Shown: positions 1-11,870, counted from the stretch's first letter. The stretch: DNA of 64,000 nt from Blumeriella jaapii (GCA_009599575.1 VWND01000025.1:248001-312000), one strand, 5' to 3'. Translations and numbers: made by a program. Notes: generated by a model from the letters alone, not told the origin.

Positions 1-983
1 CCGTTCAAAACAACGAAAAGAGTAAATAATATAAAAAGTAGCAAATAATAAAATATATAAAAAATAGTTTTCGTAAAATATACGAGTAATATAAATATAT
101 TAAATATACGGCTCAAACATATATAAAACTTTTGTTTTAATAAACAAAAGTATAATTAAATAAAAAAAAGTATAATAAATGTTCCAAATAATATAAAAAA
201 AGATCTTAAAAATAAATAGTATATATAAAACAAAACGATTAAATTGTATATAAGCAAAATAAAACAAAAATAATAAAATAATATATAATAAAAAAGAAAA
301 TAATAAATAATAAAAATAATAAAACAATTAATAAACAATTTTATATGCATTTTTCTTTTTTTCGGTTATAAATAAAATCACGATTTAAATTGTATTTTCA
401 GCAGCGGGATTATCGTTCGGTTGTTTTCAAACTTTTTCAAAAGATTTCTCTTTTTTAAAAGTATAATCGCTTTAATCGAAATCGTCGTCGGATTCGCTAA
501 AATCGAAATCGCTTTTTAATTTAAAGTTTAAAAAATAAATTTGCTAGTTTTTCCTGTAAAATCGCTTTAATCGGTTAGCGGCGAACGTTTCTTTCAGTTT
601 TGTTCCATCGAATTCCGTAAACTTATAATAGCTTTTATTTAATTCGGCCTCGCATATTTCGTAAAATCCGAACCATTTATAATTAAATTTAATATCGGCC
701 GATTTATTAATAACGCGCTAAACGTCGTAAATTAAAATCAAATTTCTTTTTTTAATTAGCGTTTTTTTTAAAACTTTAGTTTTATTCCAAACTTTCTTAG
801 CTATTTTTTTATATTTTTTTTTTTTAAAAATTATTTTTTTTATATTTATATCGCGGTAATCTAGCTATTTAAATCTTATTATCAGCAAATCTGCTTTCGT
901 TTTTATTTTAATCACGTTATAAAACTTTTATATAAGCTATTTTATTTCCAAAAGCAATCGAGCGTTTTTACCGTATTAAATAA
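1..983 (-). mobile_element. A0 fragment: integrase C-terminus and 3' tail of the outer family A element
   Basis: This is the minus-strand copy of the sequence seen forward in A1 at about 7510-8600 and in A2 at about 47040-48050. Bases 480-980 correspond to the end of the integrase/pol frame, including a Ser/Asp-rich C-terminal stretch read on the minus strand near 478-500. Bases 1-400 are the AT-rich spacer that separates pol from the third coding region. A0 continues left of the window, where its third coding region and 3' LTR should lie. It is broken at 983/984 by the insertion of A1; the sequence resumes at 12252. Hydrophobic open frames near 100-350 are products of AT-rich sequence, not genes. 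Confidence 0.85.
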
Positions 984-1250
984 TGTAAAACGGTGATACC
1001 TTGTATTAATAGGAGTTGGTAGTTTTAGCTATGGTCGAGGCATAGACCCCTCCGAGACCCCCTGCCACTGACTATTTTCAACAGATATAAAAGCAAAACA
1101 CTTTTTTAAATAGTACCATAAGCACGCAGTTTAATTTATACCTTTATTTATTTTTTTTTTTCTTTTTTCAGTCTTTTCTAAAGATTCCTTAAATTATTTT
1201 ACCCACCGATATATGGCCGTATCAATTTGGTTTTCGTATCTATTTTTATA
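984..1250 (+). repeat. A1 5' LTR (267 bp)
   Basis: It starts TGTAAAACGG and ends TTTTTATA (TTTTACA in sister copies). A TATA-like TATAAAAGC lies at about 1087-1095, placing the U3/R boundary shortly after it. A pyrimidine-rich tract follows (about 1145-1175). It is less mutated than the element interior. The other copies are 11978-12247, 43301-43568, 56153-56420 and 56990-57255. Confidence 0.9.
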
Positions 1251-1900
1251 TTTGATAATTTACGCAAAGATTTAAACTTCGGTGTTTCGTTTTTATATAC
1301 TCGCCGATGCATTTTTCAAATTCATAATCAAAATCGACTTCGATATTTCGCTATTACGATTTAAAAAACCTTTTATATAATATTATTCGCAGCTGTATTA
1401 TATGAAAAACTTTTAATGGCTTTTTTTATTTTGCGTATAGTTATTGAATTACAAAAATGCAACATATTTCAGAAACGTTTAAAATTACGGTCAGGCAATC
1501 TTAAACCGTGCGAAATTCAAAACTCGAAAATCGCCTTTGTTTAAAAATAACAAATCGAATATTAATTTATACGTTTCGACCGCTGCGCTCGGCCTTTCCG
1601 AATTAAATTTTTTTTAATCAAACGCCTAGCGAAAATTCAACCTTCTGATTTTACGCTTTGTAATTATAGCAATTACAATTTGCGGCTTTTTATTAAAAAT
1701 AATAAAAAAATAGCTATACGTGCATTAGCTTAAGCCACGGAATATCGAAACCGTAGATTATATAATAATATTATATTAATTTAATTAATCTACCAAAAAA
1801 CAAGTTTTTTAATACGCTACCCAAATATCTAAACGCAATCTTATTTTATTTAATTTCTTTAAAAAACACAAAAACCTTTTTAATAGTTTTTTTATTAAAA
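1251..1900 (+). other. A1 untranslated leader
   Basis: No frame is supported between the 5' LTR and gag. The sequence matches the minus-strand leaders of A2 (about 55510-56152) and A0 (56421-56989). A small GC-rich patch (CCGCTGCGCTCGG at about 1580-1592) stands out from the AT-rich surroundings and is almost unchanged in all three copies. A tRNA-type primer binding site was not recognised next to the LTR. Confidence 0.6.
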
Positions 1901-3842
1901 ACGATTTCTTTTATATTAAAAACTTTCAATCTGCAACTCCAGAAAACACTTATTTATTTAATTCAAACCCCACCAACACTTTTATTAATATTATAAACAA
2001 CGACGCTTTTCGTTTTTTTATGCGAAGCCGCATATCCCTCCCTGGCTCCTCTGGTGCACTTTTATTTAATAGCGCCAATATTACCGATTTTATCGAAAAA
2101 TATAAAAAAACCTATAAAAATTTCGAAGTTTCTAAGATTGAAATATTCGATAAACTTTCTCGTTATTATAACTCAACCACCAAGAATATTATTAAATCGA
2201 TAAATAAATAAAAAGCTATTAAGGCTCGTAACTAGCGTAAGCTAATTAAAATCTTAAAATCGGAATTTCGAAACCATAATTGCTAGCAAATCCGCGATAC
2301 TATCGTTTTTTTTAAACAATTTGTTATAATAACTCGCTAAGCTAAAAAACTCAAAGCTTATTATTGTATTTATACGAAAGTTTCTAACGTTTTCGTTAAT
2401 AAAAAAGTTTTAAGCGAAATTAAGCAAAAAAAATTATTTTTATTTAGCTTTCCAATCAGCATTCGCAATAAAACCATTAAGCATTTTAAGATTAATAAAC
2501 AAAACTCTGAAATCTTTAATTAATATTTCAAATTTATAAAATTCGTTTTTAAACAAAACCAAAACGAACGTATTATCGAAACTATAAATCAAAAGAAATC
2601 TTCTTTTTTTATTTATAAAAAAGACGTGAAAGCTTTAATGCAAAAACATGCCCAATTATTAAAAATTACCGATATCGCCAAAAAACAATCAATTATTATA
2701 TTATTTAATCGCTTTGCAAAATCTACTGGCTTAAAAAAACTTAACAAGAATATCGAAACTTTTGTATTAAAATTTACCGATATTAAAATTCAAAAACTTT
2801 AAAGCAAAATCGAAGATCTTATGCAGCAGCAAAAAAAACTTTTTTACGTTAATTCGAATAATAAAAACGATTAAAATAGCTTTTATAATAACTATTTTTT
2901 TTAAAATGCGCGAAGCGATTAGCCTCGCCAAGCTATCGTAAAAATAATAGCTGCCCAATAGCAACCTTCCCGTGTTAGCGATCAGAATTAACGAAATATT
3001 AATTATAATAACGATTATTAAAAAAAAAAAAGAAACTAACGCGGAAACCAAAATCGCGGCTATTAAAATAATAAAAATAATTATTAAAATAAATCTCGTA
3101 ATCTCAAATGTGAATTTTATAATAATAAAAAAATTTATTGCGAAAAGCTTTATATTCGTTTTAAATGCAAAGCATTCAATTTTTATATAAACAATAATAT
3201 TTATTATATTAATAAATATAAAGCGATTTACCTCGGACCGACGGAAACGGAAATAGATTTTTTTAACAAAGCTAAAAACCAAAGCTGATTAAATACTATT
3301 CGCTTAAAAATGAAAAATACGAAATAAAACAATTGCTTAAAAAACAAAAAAAATGCAAAAACGATTTTTACTAATAAAAAAAAAAATATTTCAAAAAGCG
3401 TATTAATTAAAAAAAAATTTTTATCCTAAGCGTAAATAAAATCCAAATGTATAAATAAAAAACAAATATATATATTACTAATGCAAGTATCGCATTTGCA
3501 AATATTATAATTATATAATTAAACCAACGAATTATAAAAAAGCAAAATGCTTCTGTTTTATTCGCCAAATCAATTAAAATAAAAAAAAACGTTAAAATCG
3601 AAAAAAAAAAAGATTTTGAAATTCGAAAAAGATCCGATAAAATTATTAAAAAAACGCTTATAATAAAAAAAATTAACGACGATATAAAAAATATCGACAC
3701 CGATATTCCGATTCAAATTATTTAAAAAGTACCAGCTTTTAAGCGTCTATTATTAATACGAAGCGAAAAATAAATCGACAAATATATTAATTCCGAAGCC
3801 GTCGACGAAATTATTAAAAAAATTATAAAATAAAAAATTAAA
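1900..3842 (+). pseudogene. A1 gag (capsid/nucleocapsid) pseudogene
   Basis: The best preserved part is 2020-2211, with the motif ANITDFIEKYKKTYKNFEV followed by LSRYYN, the usual start of the capsid domain in fungal Ty3-type Gag. The same frame, broken by stops, continues with a long helical region (2450-2900, including LMQQQKKL near 2818) and then Asn/Lys-rich sequence. A Cys-rich patch at about 3108-3175 may be the remains of a zinc-binding segment, but no classical CCHC knuckle is intact. Homologous stretches are 55382 down to about 53540 (A2) and 43095 down to 42074 plus 29243 down to about 28376 (A0). Translation may have begun upstream of the methionine at 2020, because the frame reads open a little further. 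Confidence 0.7.
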
Positions 3843-4448
3843 TTGAAATTTAACGATTTATTTAATATAAAAAAAAGATTCGACAAAATTATTGATAAAC
3901 AAATTCTTATATTAAAAAAAAACGAAAAAGTTAAAATTATTCGAAAAAAAAACGATTTTGAATTAAAAAAAAATCAAAAAGAAATTTATAATATCGTAAT
4001 TAATTTAGCCGATAAAAAAAAATCTTCGGAAAAAGTTAATTTTTTGATTTTCGTTATAAAAACTCAAAAGTCAAAACGACGAAACTGCTTTTACACGGCT
4101 ATAAAAGCGCCGAAAATAAAAACGATGCTTAAGAAAAGTACGACCGCCTTCGCCTTATTCGATAATAAAGCCGAAATTAATTGTATAAACCAGAAAACAG
4201 CCGAAACTAATAATATTTCGATTATTACCGATAAGCGAATAATTTATATTATTATTAATAAAAATATTATTAAATTTAATAAAATTGTACGAAATATAAA
4301 AATCGACGTTAAAAGTATTATTATTTATAAAGACTTTTTAATAATAAAAAAATACTTTTATTCTATTATTTTTAAAATGCTCTGGATTTTAAAAAATCTC
4401 GTCAGTTTTAAATATATCGAAAACGGCCAGATAAAAACCTTTTTTTAA
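3843..4448 (+). pseudogene. A1 protease region (retropepsin) remnant
   Basis: This 201-codon open stretch has a Lys-rich N-terminal part followed by the retropepsin active-site region ALFDNKAEINCINQ. The catalytic triplet D-S/T-G-A, which cleaves the Gag-Pol polyprotein, is DNKA here (4161-4172). A2 has DSKA in the same place. The Ser and Gly changes are G-to-A events, so the enzyme is dead. The length is longer than a bare protease because it includes the linker after gag. Identification is firm from the motif and from its position between gag and RT. Confidence 0.75.
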
Positions 4449-4593
4449 AACTGAAACCGATCCTTTTAAAGCCAAATCACCGTCGCCGGCGACAAAGTTT
4501 TTCTAGTCGACGTTTTATCGGAAAACGAATAGCCGGCTTTGGTCCCAGAACAAACGCTAGGCTATAACAAAACCTGGAAAATACTTAAAAAGC

Positions 4594-4626
4594 ATTCACG
4601 TCGCTAATCGAAATAGCACCGCGAAT
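4594..4626 (+). repeat. 33-bp palindromic unit, copy A1-1
   Basis: It starts ATTCACG and ends CGCGAAT, exactly 33 bp, between protease and RT. In the pol frame it encodes a peptide ending APRIK. The equivalents are 27598-27630 in A0 and 52771-52803 in A2. Confidence 0.7.
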
Positions 4627-4639
4627 AAAATTAACTAAT

Positions 4640-5860
4640 ATCAACATTTTTGGCTATTAATTCGGAAATAAAAATTCCGAAAATTTCGTTTTTATATTAG
4701 ACAAATCCGATTCATATATCTTACCTTTTTATATTAATATCAGTATTTTTTACAAGCGCAAAGCTAATAAAATACGATCCGTAAATTTTAGCGAATCCGG
4801 TAGAAATATTTCCGAAATAAACGATTGATTCGAAAAAAACGAAATAACAAAACCATTTTAATTAGTTATTAGCGAATTCGAAAAACTTATCACCGGCCGA
4901 TTTTCCAATCTATTATCTGGCAGCCGATTTATAAAAAAACGATTTAATAACCTAGCAATCGGAACCTAATTTTTGCTAAAAAAAAAAAAGATTTTATACG
5001 AAATTTTACGCAATCGAAAAAAAATTATAATTTTCGATTTTATCGAAATAAGCCAATTTAGTTTTAACGTTACGTTTTATATCGATATCAAAACCGTATT
5101 TTACGAAGCTTGGCAAAAAAAAACCTTTTTAATTTCTAAAACCTTTCAGAATAAAATAATCGAAATGCTAAAAAAACGAATTAAGCAAAGGATTTTTAAA
5201 TTCTGCCACGGCCTATATAAAAACAAATAATTTATCGTTGCGAAAAAAAAAAAAAGCATTTACAAATTTATTATCGTAATCGTCGAAATAAACAAAATAA
5301 CGATACGAAACGCTAACGTATTATTCAACGTCGATTAATTTTCAAACGAATTCGCAAAACTAACAATCGCTTTTTTTTTCGATCTGTTTTCCGGCTACGA
5401 TTATTTAGTATTTAATTTACGATTTCGAAACATAACGGCAATTTAAATTTTAATCGGTTTATTATATATAACGAAAATACTTATAAAAACTATTAATATA
5501 ATCGTTTAATTCGTAAAAGTCGTATATAAGGTTTTTATAATTTGCATTTCTAATATTGCCTTTTTTTACGTTAACGACGTCGGAATAAAAAGCCCTAAAT
5601 TATATTATAATAATAAAAAAATCTTTTTTAAAATTCGATATTATATAATAAAATATATTTAAAATATCGATAAAATTATAATTTGCTTCGAAAAAACCAA
5701 AGCTATTATTGGCCTTCGATTAAAATTTTGCATGCCCGAAATAAATATCGTTGGTTATATAACTGATAGCGCTAAACGCTATTTTTAACGAAAAAAAATT
5801 AAAAAAATCTGCGAATAAAAAAAGTGTAAAAATATCACCGAAGCCAAAGCTTTTATTAAA
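4640..5860 (+). pseudogene. A1 reverse transcriptase pseudogene
   Basis: RT copies element RNA to DNA in the virus-like particle. The fingers/palm region is recognisable: FDLFSGYD at about 5379-5402, and the catalytic box YVDD appears as YVND at 5567-5578, so a metal-binding Asp has been lost by G-to-A change. Downstream, the frame FCMPEINIVGYI is the conserved segment after the active site in this family. Numerous TAA/TAG codons interrupt it. An open stretch at 4973-5230 covers the N-terminal part. The A0 copy (26644-26655) still reads YVDD. Confidence 0.8.
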
Positions 5861-6440
5861 GTTGTGATTTATTATCGCAATTAAATTAAAAACTTTTTTT
5901 AAAAAGCTGTATCTATTTACGCTACGATAAAAAAAAGTATCGATTTCGTTTAAGAAAAAAAATAGAGTAAAGTTATAAAAGTTTTTAAAAACGACTTTTT
6001 ATCGGCCTTATTATTTATACGGATCGATTACAGCCCAAACGCAAAAAAAATCATTTTAATTATAAACGTTAATATTTTCGGTTGAAAAGCTGTATTGTAA
6101 TAAATCGATAAAAACAAAAAACGATATTTTTTACGATTCGAAAGCGGCCTATAATTTTTCGCGGAAGCACGCTACGATATTATTAAACGAAAATATCGAA
6201 GCGCTTTTAAAGTAATAAAAAAGATAAAAAGCGAATTGTACGACGTATATTTTATTTTGAAAACGGACGCAAAAGTTTTTATCGACCAACTGAATAAAAA
6301 AGCTAATAATTTGTCAAAAGCATTCGTTATTAATTAAATAATTTAAATGCGATTTATAAATTTTAAAATTAAGCATATTAAAAAAATAATTAATATAGCG
6401 GCAAACGGCCTTTCGAAACGAAAACGCTTTTATTTATTTG
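5861..6440 (+). pseudogene. A1 RNase H pseudogene
   Basis: It follows RT directly. Frames such as FFAEARYDIIKRKYRSAF and KTDAKVFIDQLN correspond to the middle and C-terminal parts of the Ty3-type RNase H fold, which removes RNA from the RNA-DNA hybrid. The first catalytic Asp region (near 6080) is degraded. The domain ends at ANGLSKRKR, the usual end of RNase H before the integrase tether (about 6393-6420). It is interrupted by stops. Confidence 0.6.
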
Positions 6441-6537
6441 ATTTCGCTAAATAAAGCGAACAAAATATCGACGAATAAATCGCTAACGAAATCGGCTGCT
6501 TCGTTATTTGCGTTTTGGATTTTATAAAGCCGAAATT

Positions 6538-6566
6538 ATTCGCGTTGCTATTTCGGCTGGCACATA
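6538..6566 (+). repeat. 33-bp palindromic unit, copy A1-2 (5-bp deletion)
   Basis: It begins ATTCGCG; the right arm has lost 5 bp compared with 25653-25685 and 49005-49037. Those copies are intact, the A0 one with perfect ATTCGCG/CGCGAAT ends. It lies in the tether between RNase H and integrase. Confidence 0.65.
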
Positions 6567-6595
6567 AAAAATATTAATTTTCGGGCCGAAAAAGC

Positions 6596-6628
6596 ATTCG
6601 CGTTATTATTTCGATTGGCACCGCGAAT
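6596..6628 (+). repeat. 33-bp palindromic unit, copy A1-3
   Basis: Ends are ATTCGCG and CGCGAAT, 33 bp, 58 bp downstream of the start of copy A1-2. The pol frame reads through it as ALLFRLAPRI. The equivalents are 25590-25622 and 48942-48974. Confidence 0.7.
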
Positions 6629-6639
6629 AAATTTAACCG

Positions 6640-8125
6640 AAAACGATCGGAATAAGCCGATTAACGACGAAAATAAACTTTTAATCGATAATTACGAAAC
6701 CGAAAACTTTTATTCGATCGTATATTATTTAATTATTTTATTTAAATTATTTAACGTATTAAATTATTAATTTAAATTATTTAAAAACCAGGCTTTCGAT
6801 TATATTTTAGCCGACAGAAAATTATATAAAATAAAAAACAATATATATTAAAAACGCTTAATAATAAATAATAAAGCCGATAAATTTTAAATTATAAAAA
6901 AAGCTTACGAAAAAATGTTTTATAAAAAAGCTAAAACTATTTATTACCGAATTAAAAACGATTTTTAATAAAAAGAATGTTTCGAAAACTGCAAAGCTTT
7001 CGTCAAAAGCTGTATTTTTTGCTAAAAACAAAAGCCTGGCCGAAAAAAAAATTTATTATATTCGACGTAGTTTTTTGGAATTTAAGAAAAAATTAATTTC
7101 GACGTTATACGCGTACCGATTATCGACCGCGATTATATATATTTCGTATTCGTTATTAACGATTTATTTAAATAGCCTGAAAAGCGATTTTTCCGAAACG
7201 CTATTTCCGAAATTATAACGACTTTTTTTTAAAAAAACGTGGTATATCGACACGATTTATTTAGCAAATTAAACGTCGATAATAAATTCGAAAACAAAAG
7301 CGTTATCGAAACCTTTATAAAAAAATACGGCATTCAGCGCATTTAAATTTCAGCTTATAATTCGAAAAGCAACGGATTCGTTAAACGAAGTTATAAAAAT
7401 ATTTTTAACGGTTTTTTAAAAGCTATTCGAAAAAATTATAAGCGTTGATCGCGGAAATTCTCGAAAATGCTTTTTGCTATACGTATATATATATACGCTT
7501 TTATTAAAATAATTCTATTTTTTATTTAATACGATAAAAACGCTCGACTGCTTTTGAAAACAAAATAGTTTATATAAAAGCTTTATAACGTGGTTAAAAT
7601 AAAAACGAAAGCAGATTTATTAATAATAAAGTTTAAATAATTCGATTACCGCGATATAAATATAAAAAAAATAATTTTAAAAAAAAAAAAGTATAAAAAA
7701 GCAGCTAAAAAAGTTTAAGATAAAACCAAAGTTTTAAAAAAAACGCTAATTAAAAAAGAAAATCTAATTTTAATTTACGACGTTTAGCGCGCTATCGATA
7801 AATCGGCCGATATTAAATTTAATTATAAATAGCTCGGACTTTACGAAGTATGCAAAGCCGAATTAAATAAAAACTATTATAAACTTACGAAATTTAATAA
7901 AACAAAACTGAAAAAAACGTTTGCCGCCAACCGATTAAAGCGATTTTACAAAAAAAACCAGCAAATTTATTCCTTGGATTTTAAATTAAAAAGCGATTCC
8001 GATTCCAGCGATTCCGACGACGATTCCGACCAAAGCGATTATATTTCTAAAAAAAAAAAACCTTCTGAAAAGGTTTAGAAACAGCCGAACGACGATCCCG
8101 CTGCTAAAAGCACAATTTAAGTCGT
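6640..8125 (+). pseudogene. A1 integrase pseudogene with Ser/Asp-rich C-terminus
   Basis: Integrase inserts the cDNA into the genome. The second half of the N-terminal zinc-binding module is visible as SCIFC (7011-7022). The catalytic core follows but is shifted between frames and interrupted by stops, so the D,D-35-E residues cannot all be assigned. The C-terminal part (7600-7990) is Lys-rich, then a run of Ser/Asp codons lies at about 7993-8040, ending near 8120. No chromodomain was recognised, unlike in families D, E and F. Copies lie at 47450-48940 (A2) and, split by insertions, at 24819-25560, 12252-12364 and about 400-979 (A0). Confidence 0.7.
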
Positions 8126-8640
8126 GATTCCATTTATAACCGAAAAAGAAAAAAGTATATACAAAATTGTTTATTAACTGTTTTATTGTTTTTATTATTT
8201 ATTGTTTTTTTTTTTATTATATGCTGTTTTATTATTTTTGTTTTAATATATACTGTTTATTTTTAAGATCTTTTTTTATATTATTTGAAACATCTACTGT
8301 ACTTTTCTTTGTTTGATTATACGTTTTGTTTACCAAAACAAAAGCTTTGTATATATTTAAACCGCATATCTGATATATTTATATTGCTCGTATATTTTAC
8401 GAAAATTATCTTTTATGCATTTTATTATTTGCTATTTTCTGTATTATTTACTTTTTTCGTTATTTTGAACGAATGCCTGTTTAAACAGCTATAATTTATT
8501 GAAAAAACAACATGCGGATTTCCGTAATTTTTAAATACAAATATTTTATAATTTTCGTATTTTTTCCCAATTACTTTTCAATAAATATAATATATCTTTT
8601 TAATTAATATACCTATCGATATTATATCGTTCCCTAAGCA
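8126..8640 (+). other. A1 AT-rich spacer between pol and third coding region
   Basis: The spacer is extremely AT-rich, with no supported gene. A 69-codon open frame at 8285-8494 is hydrophobic and is not kept in the same form in A0 (100-350) or A2 (47070-47400), so I treat it as chance. The spacer could hold a promoter or splice signals for the downstream frame, but nothing specific is visible. Confidence 0.5.
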
Positions 8641-11600
8641 AAGCGTTGCCAAATCTAGCAAGCTTATTTTTAATTTATTTTGGAACGAAACTATTATACG
8701 TAACTTTTCCGAATTCAAGCAAATATATAATACCGCTATTTCAGATTAATAAGTAGCTTTTGTAAAAACGTTTATAAAGCAATTCGATATAATAACTGAA
8801 AACGTTAACAAATTTTTATTCGATTACGAAAGCTTCGTTAAAGCTGAATTTGTTCGCAAAAGCTTTGATTACGATAAATTCTTGTTAAATTACGACAACG
8901 TTTTAAAAGCTTTCGCCGAAGCAAAAAAAGCACGAAATAATAAAAAAAAAGTAATAGACCGAATTTTGCGTTTTTTGCTAAATTAACGAAAAAAAAATAT
9001 TTAAAAATACGTTTTTAACAAAATCACCGGTATTATTTTATTTCGCTATTTCGCTCGTTTTTTCGAAACTATTACTTTTACGAAAAAAAAAGTTTGAATA
9101 TTAAACGTTTATATTTTTAAAACGCAAATCCTAAGAATTAATAACTTAAAAACCCGCAGGTTTATAAGCTTTTTTACAGCTGTTTGCAAATTGGTCGACG
9201 ACGTTATGCAATCGCCGAAAAAAGTTTTAATCGATTGCGAAATCCTAAGTTTGATTTTTTTTCAAAGTAAAAAACTAAGCGTCGTCAAATACGGCATTTT
9301 TATATCGAAAAAAAAAAACAACGCTATTCCGATATTTTAAATTTACGACGACGAAAAAAACGAAAAAGCTAATATTATTTTCGTTTAATTCGAAAAAACA
9401 TACGCGGTAGCAATTAATATTTCTAAAGCAGCTAAAATAATTCGACGACTTTTATTTTTAATTATCGAAAACGAATTCGAAAACAAAATTAAAAATATAA
9501 TAATAAATAATCGCTTATTCGAATATAAAAAACTTATTATATCGATAAAAACGATTTCGGAAAAAATAAAAACAAAAAACGTAAAAAAGCGCGCCGATAT
9601 TTCCGAAACACTTTTTGTTCGAAGAAAAAAATCATTTACGTCGCTAGCAAAAAAAGCACCGCGAATAAAAACGGCCGGAAATCGACGCCGAATTATAGGC
9701 TTTAAGCTAATTAACAGAAAACGACGATTTTACGAAATCAAATTTAGAAAACACCGGTATTCCGAAAAAAAAGAATCCAAACGATTTTAAATTTAATTTT
9801 TCGAAATTAAATACGCAAATACCAAAAACGCTTGCTGCGTTTAAAAACGTCGTACTATTACCGCTAATACTTTAAATTTTAATAAAAGCATTTAAAATCT
9901 CGATTATTATACGATTCGACCGAAAAAACCTAAAAGAAAATATCGAAGTTATCGCGGAAAAAATTATATAAAAAGCATAAAATTAAATTATTTTATTTAA
10001 AATTTTCGTTTTCGACGACGAAACGATTCAGAAATTTTATTTCGATATTTTTATATAAAAATCAAATAAATCCGTCAGCTTTTTTTTTTTTGCTTCGAAC
10101 GAAAACTAAATCAAGCTTTTTTCGAAAAATTGCAAATATAATACGCCGAAATAAATAAAAAAAAAATTTAAAAACGGTGATCCGTTTTTACTCGAGCTTT
10201 TTTTCGCTGAAAAACTCCGATTTTTTAATTTCGTTTTTACAAATAACGTTAATATCAGAAAAAACGGCAAGTTCTGCCATTTTTACATACGCTGTTACGC
10301 GGCGTACTACGATTTAATTATAAAAAAAATTAACGTTGTCGGCTTCGTTAATTAATTCGCTATTATCAAAGATTCGGATTACGACGTATTCGAAATTAAT
10401 TTTAATAACTAGTTTATATTCCGACGAAAAACTGCGAGAATTATTTAAGCACGTGCTAAAGCTTATTTAAAATACGCAAATTTTAAAATAGATTTTAAAA
10501 TATTTAGCGCGATTATAAAACTCGATTAAAACGTAAAAAAATAAAAGCAACGAATATTCCTAAAAGCCGATTTTTCTGACCTTTCGACCGAAAATGTATT
10601 TTAAAGTTTATTTGAATTAAGCTACGAATTCGTTAATTATATAAAATTTCATAACGAGAAAACAAGCCACTGCTGTATTTTATAAAAAAAAAAATAGCTA
10701 TATATAAGTATTATTTTCGACTAGTTAAAACCCAAAAAGCATCTACAGCTTTTTTCGCTAATATATTTTACAATCTTATTTAATAAATTTTTAAAATACA
10801 CTCCGGCTTTTATTTCGCTGTTTTAATTATTCGAAACTCCGAAAACTGCCGTTTCGTAGCTTATTTTAACGTTCCGATCGTTTTAAGCTTCGTTAATTCC
10901 GATCGTATTACAATTACAAAATTCGATATCGCCGATTTTCAAAAAAAGAAAAAGATCGAAGATTTTATCGACGCTATTTTTAACTATTACGTTCTGCCTG
11001 CTTTCGCATATAATTCGAGAATAATCGAAGCTTATTTGCAATTATATTACGACGCAAAGCTAATTAAAATTATTCAGAAAAGCCCAGCTTTTTTATATTT
11101 CAGCGCGTTTAAAATAATAGCCTCGGCTATTTTATCGGATTACGAAATCGAAAGCTACGAAATAAAAAATAAAATAACTTTTATCAGCTTTTCGACTAAG
11201 CAAAAGATTTTCGTTAAATTCAGAATCCAAAAAACCAACGGCGTAATATTAGTTTATTCGAATAATTATACGGCGCAAAAATACAAAAACTATTTCGAAA
11301 ACGACAATCCGATAAGCAATCTGATATTATTTGTATTGCGGCGAAAGCAATTATAATATTTTCGGTGATTTCGACTGCAAACGATTATTTCCGAATTATT
11401 TCGTAAAATAATTATTTTTTACAAGCTTCGGAGCTTTTTTAAAAGCATTCGTCGGTAAATAACCGTAATCCGACCTATCAGTTTTACAAAAAGCAAAAGC
11501 GTTAATCGGATTTAATTACGACGAACTAGTCGATTATTTCCACGATTTTAATACAAAACTTTTTAACGCTTTTTGCAAAGCGTAAAACCACGTTTAAAAG

Positions 11601-11870
11601 CTGGAATTTACTATTTACGAAAAAAAGTCGTAAAAAGCACCCGTCGCGGCGACGCTTAATAATATTATCGACGAAAAAGTTATTAAAACGTTCGTAAGTT
11701 TAAACGACATTTCGATTAACATTTTATCGAGCTATTTTTCAAAAAAGCAAAATAAATAAAATGATTTAAACGATAAGCGAAACGCTACTTTTCCGCAGAA
11801 ACCAATAGTAAAAAAGCCAAAAACGAATTAAAAAGCCGAAAAAATATAAAATTAAAAAGTTCGGTTTTTA
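8640..11870 (+). pseudogene. A1 third coding region, unrecognised (~1,000 codons)
   Basis: A single sense frame with scattered TAA/TAG codons can be followed over most of this interval. Recognisable stretches are FAEAKKARNNKKKVIDRILR (about 8918-8980), LVDDVMQSPKKVLIDCEILS (about 9192-9250) and the open part at 11036-11356 (SAFKIIASAILSDYEIESYE). After that, YDELVDYFHDFNTKLFNAFC lies at 11519-11578. The codon structure is protein-like, unlike the spacers. It is present in A2 (about 43690-46925, minus), and both elements have matched TSDs, so it belongs to the element. I see no signal peptide, membrane segment, zinc knuckle or enzyme motif. It is not the usual gag or pol. An env-like role by position is possible but unsupported. 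A 33-bp palindromic unit lies inside. Confidence 0.6.
9634..9666 (+). repeat. 33-bp palindromic unit, copy A1-4
   Basis: It starts ATTTACG, ends CGCGAAT, 33 bp, inside the third coding region and read through in frame as TSLAKKAPRIK. The A2 equivalent is 45881-45913. Confidence 0.7.

Noticed and set aside
2767..3282. 171-codon minus-strand open frame in A1
   Set aside because: It is antisense to gag, strongly hydrophobic because Asn/Lys codons read backwards give Ile/Phe/Leu, and not kept open in A2 or A0.
8285..8494. 69-codon hydrophobic frame in the A spacer (and 100-350 minus)
   Set aside because: The three family A copies give different frames here; an AT-rich composition artefact.
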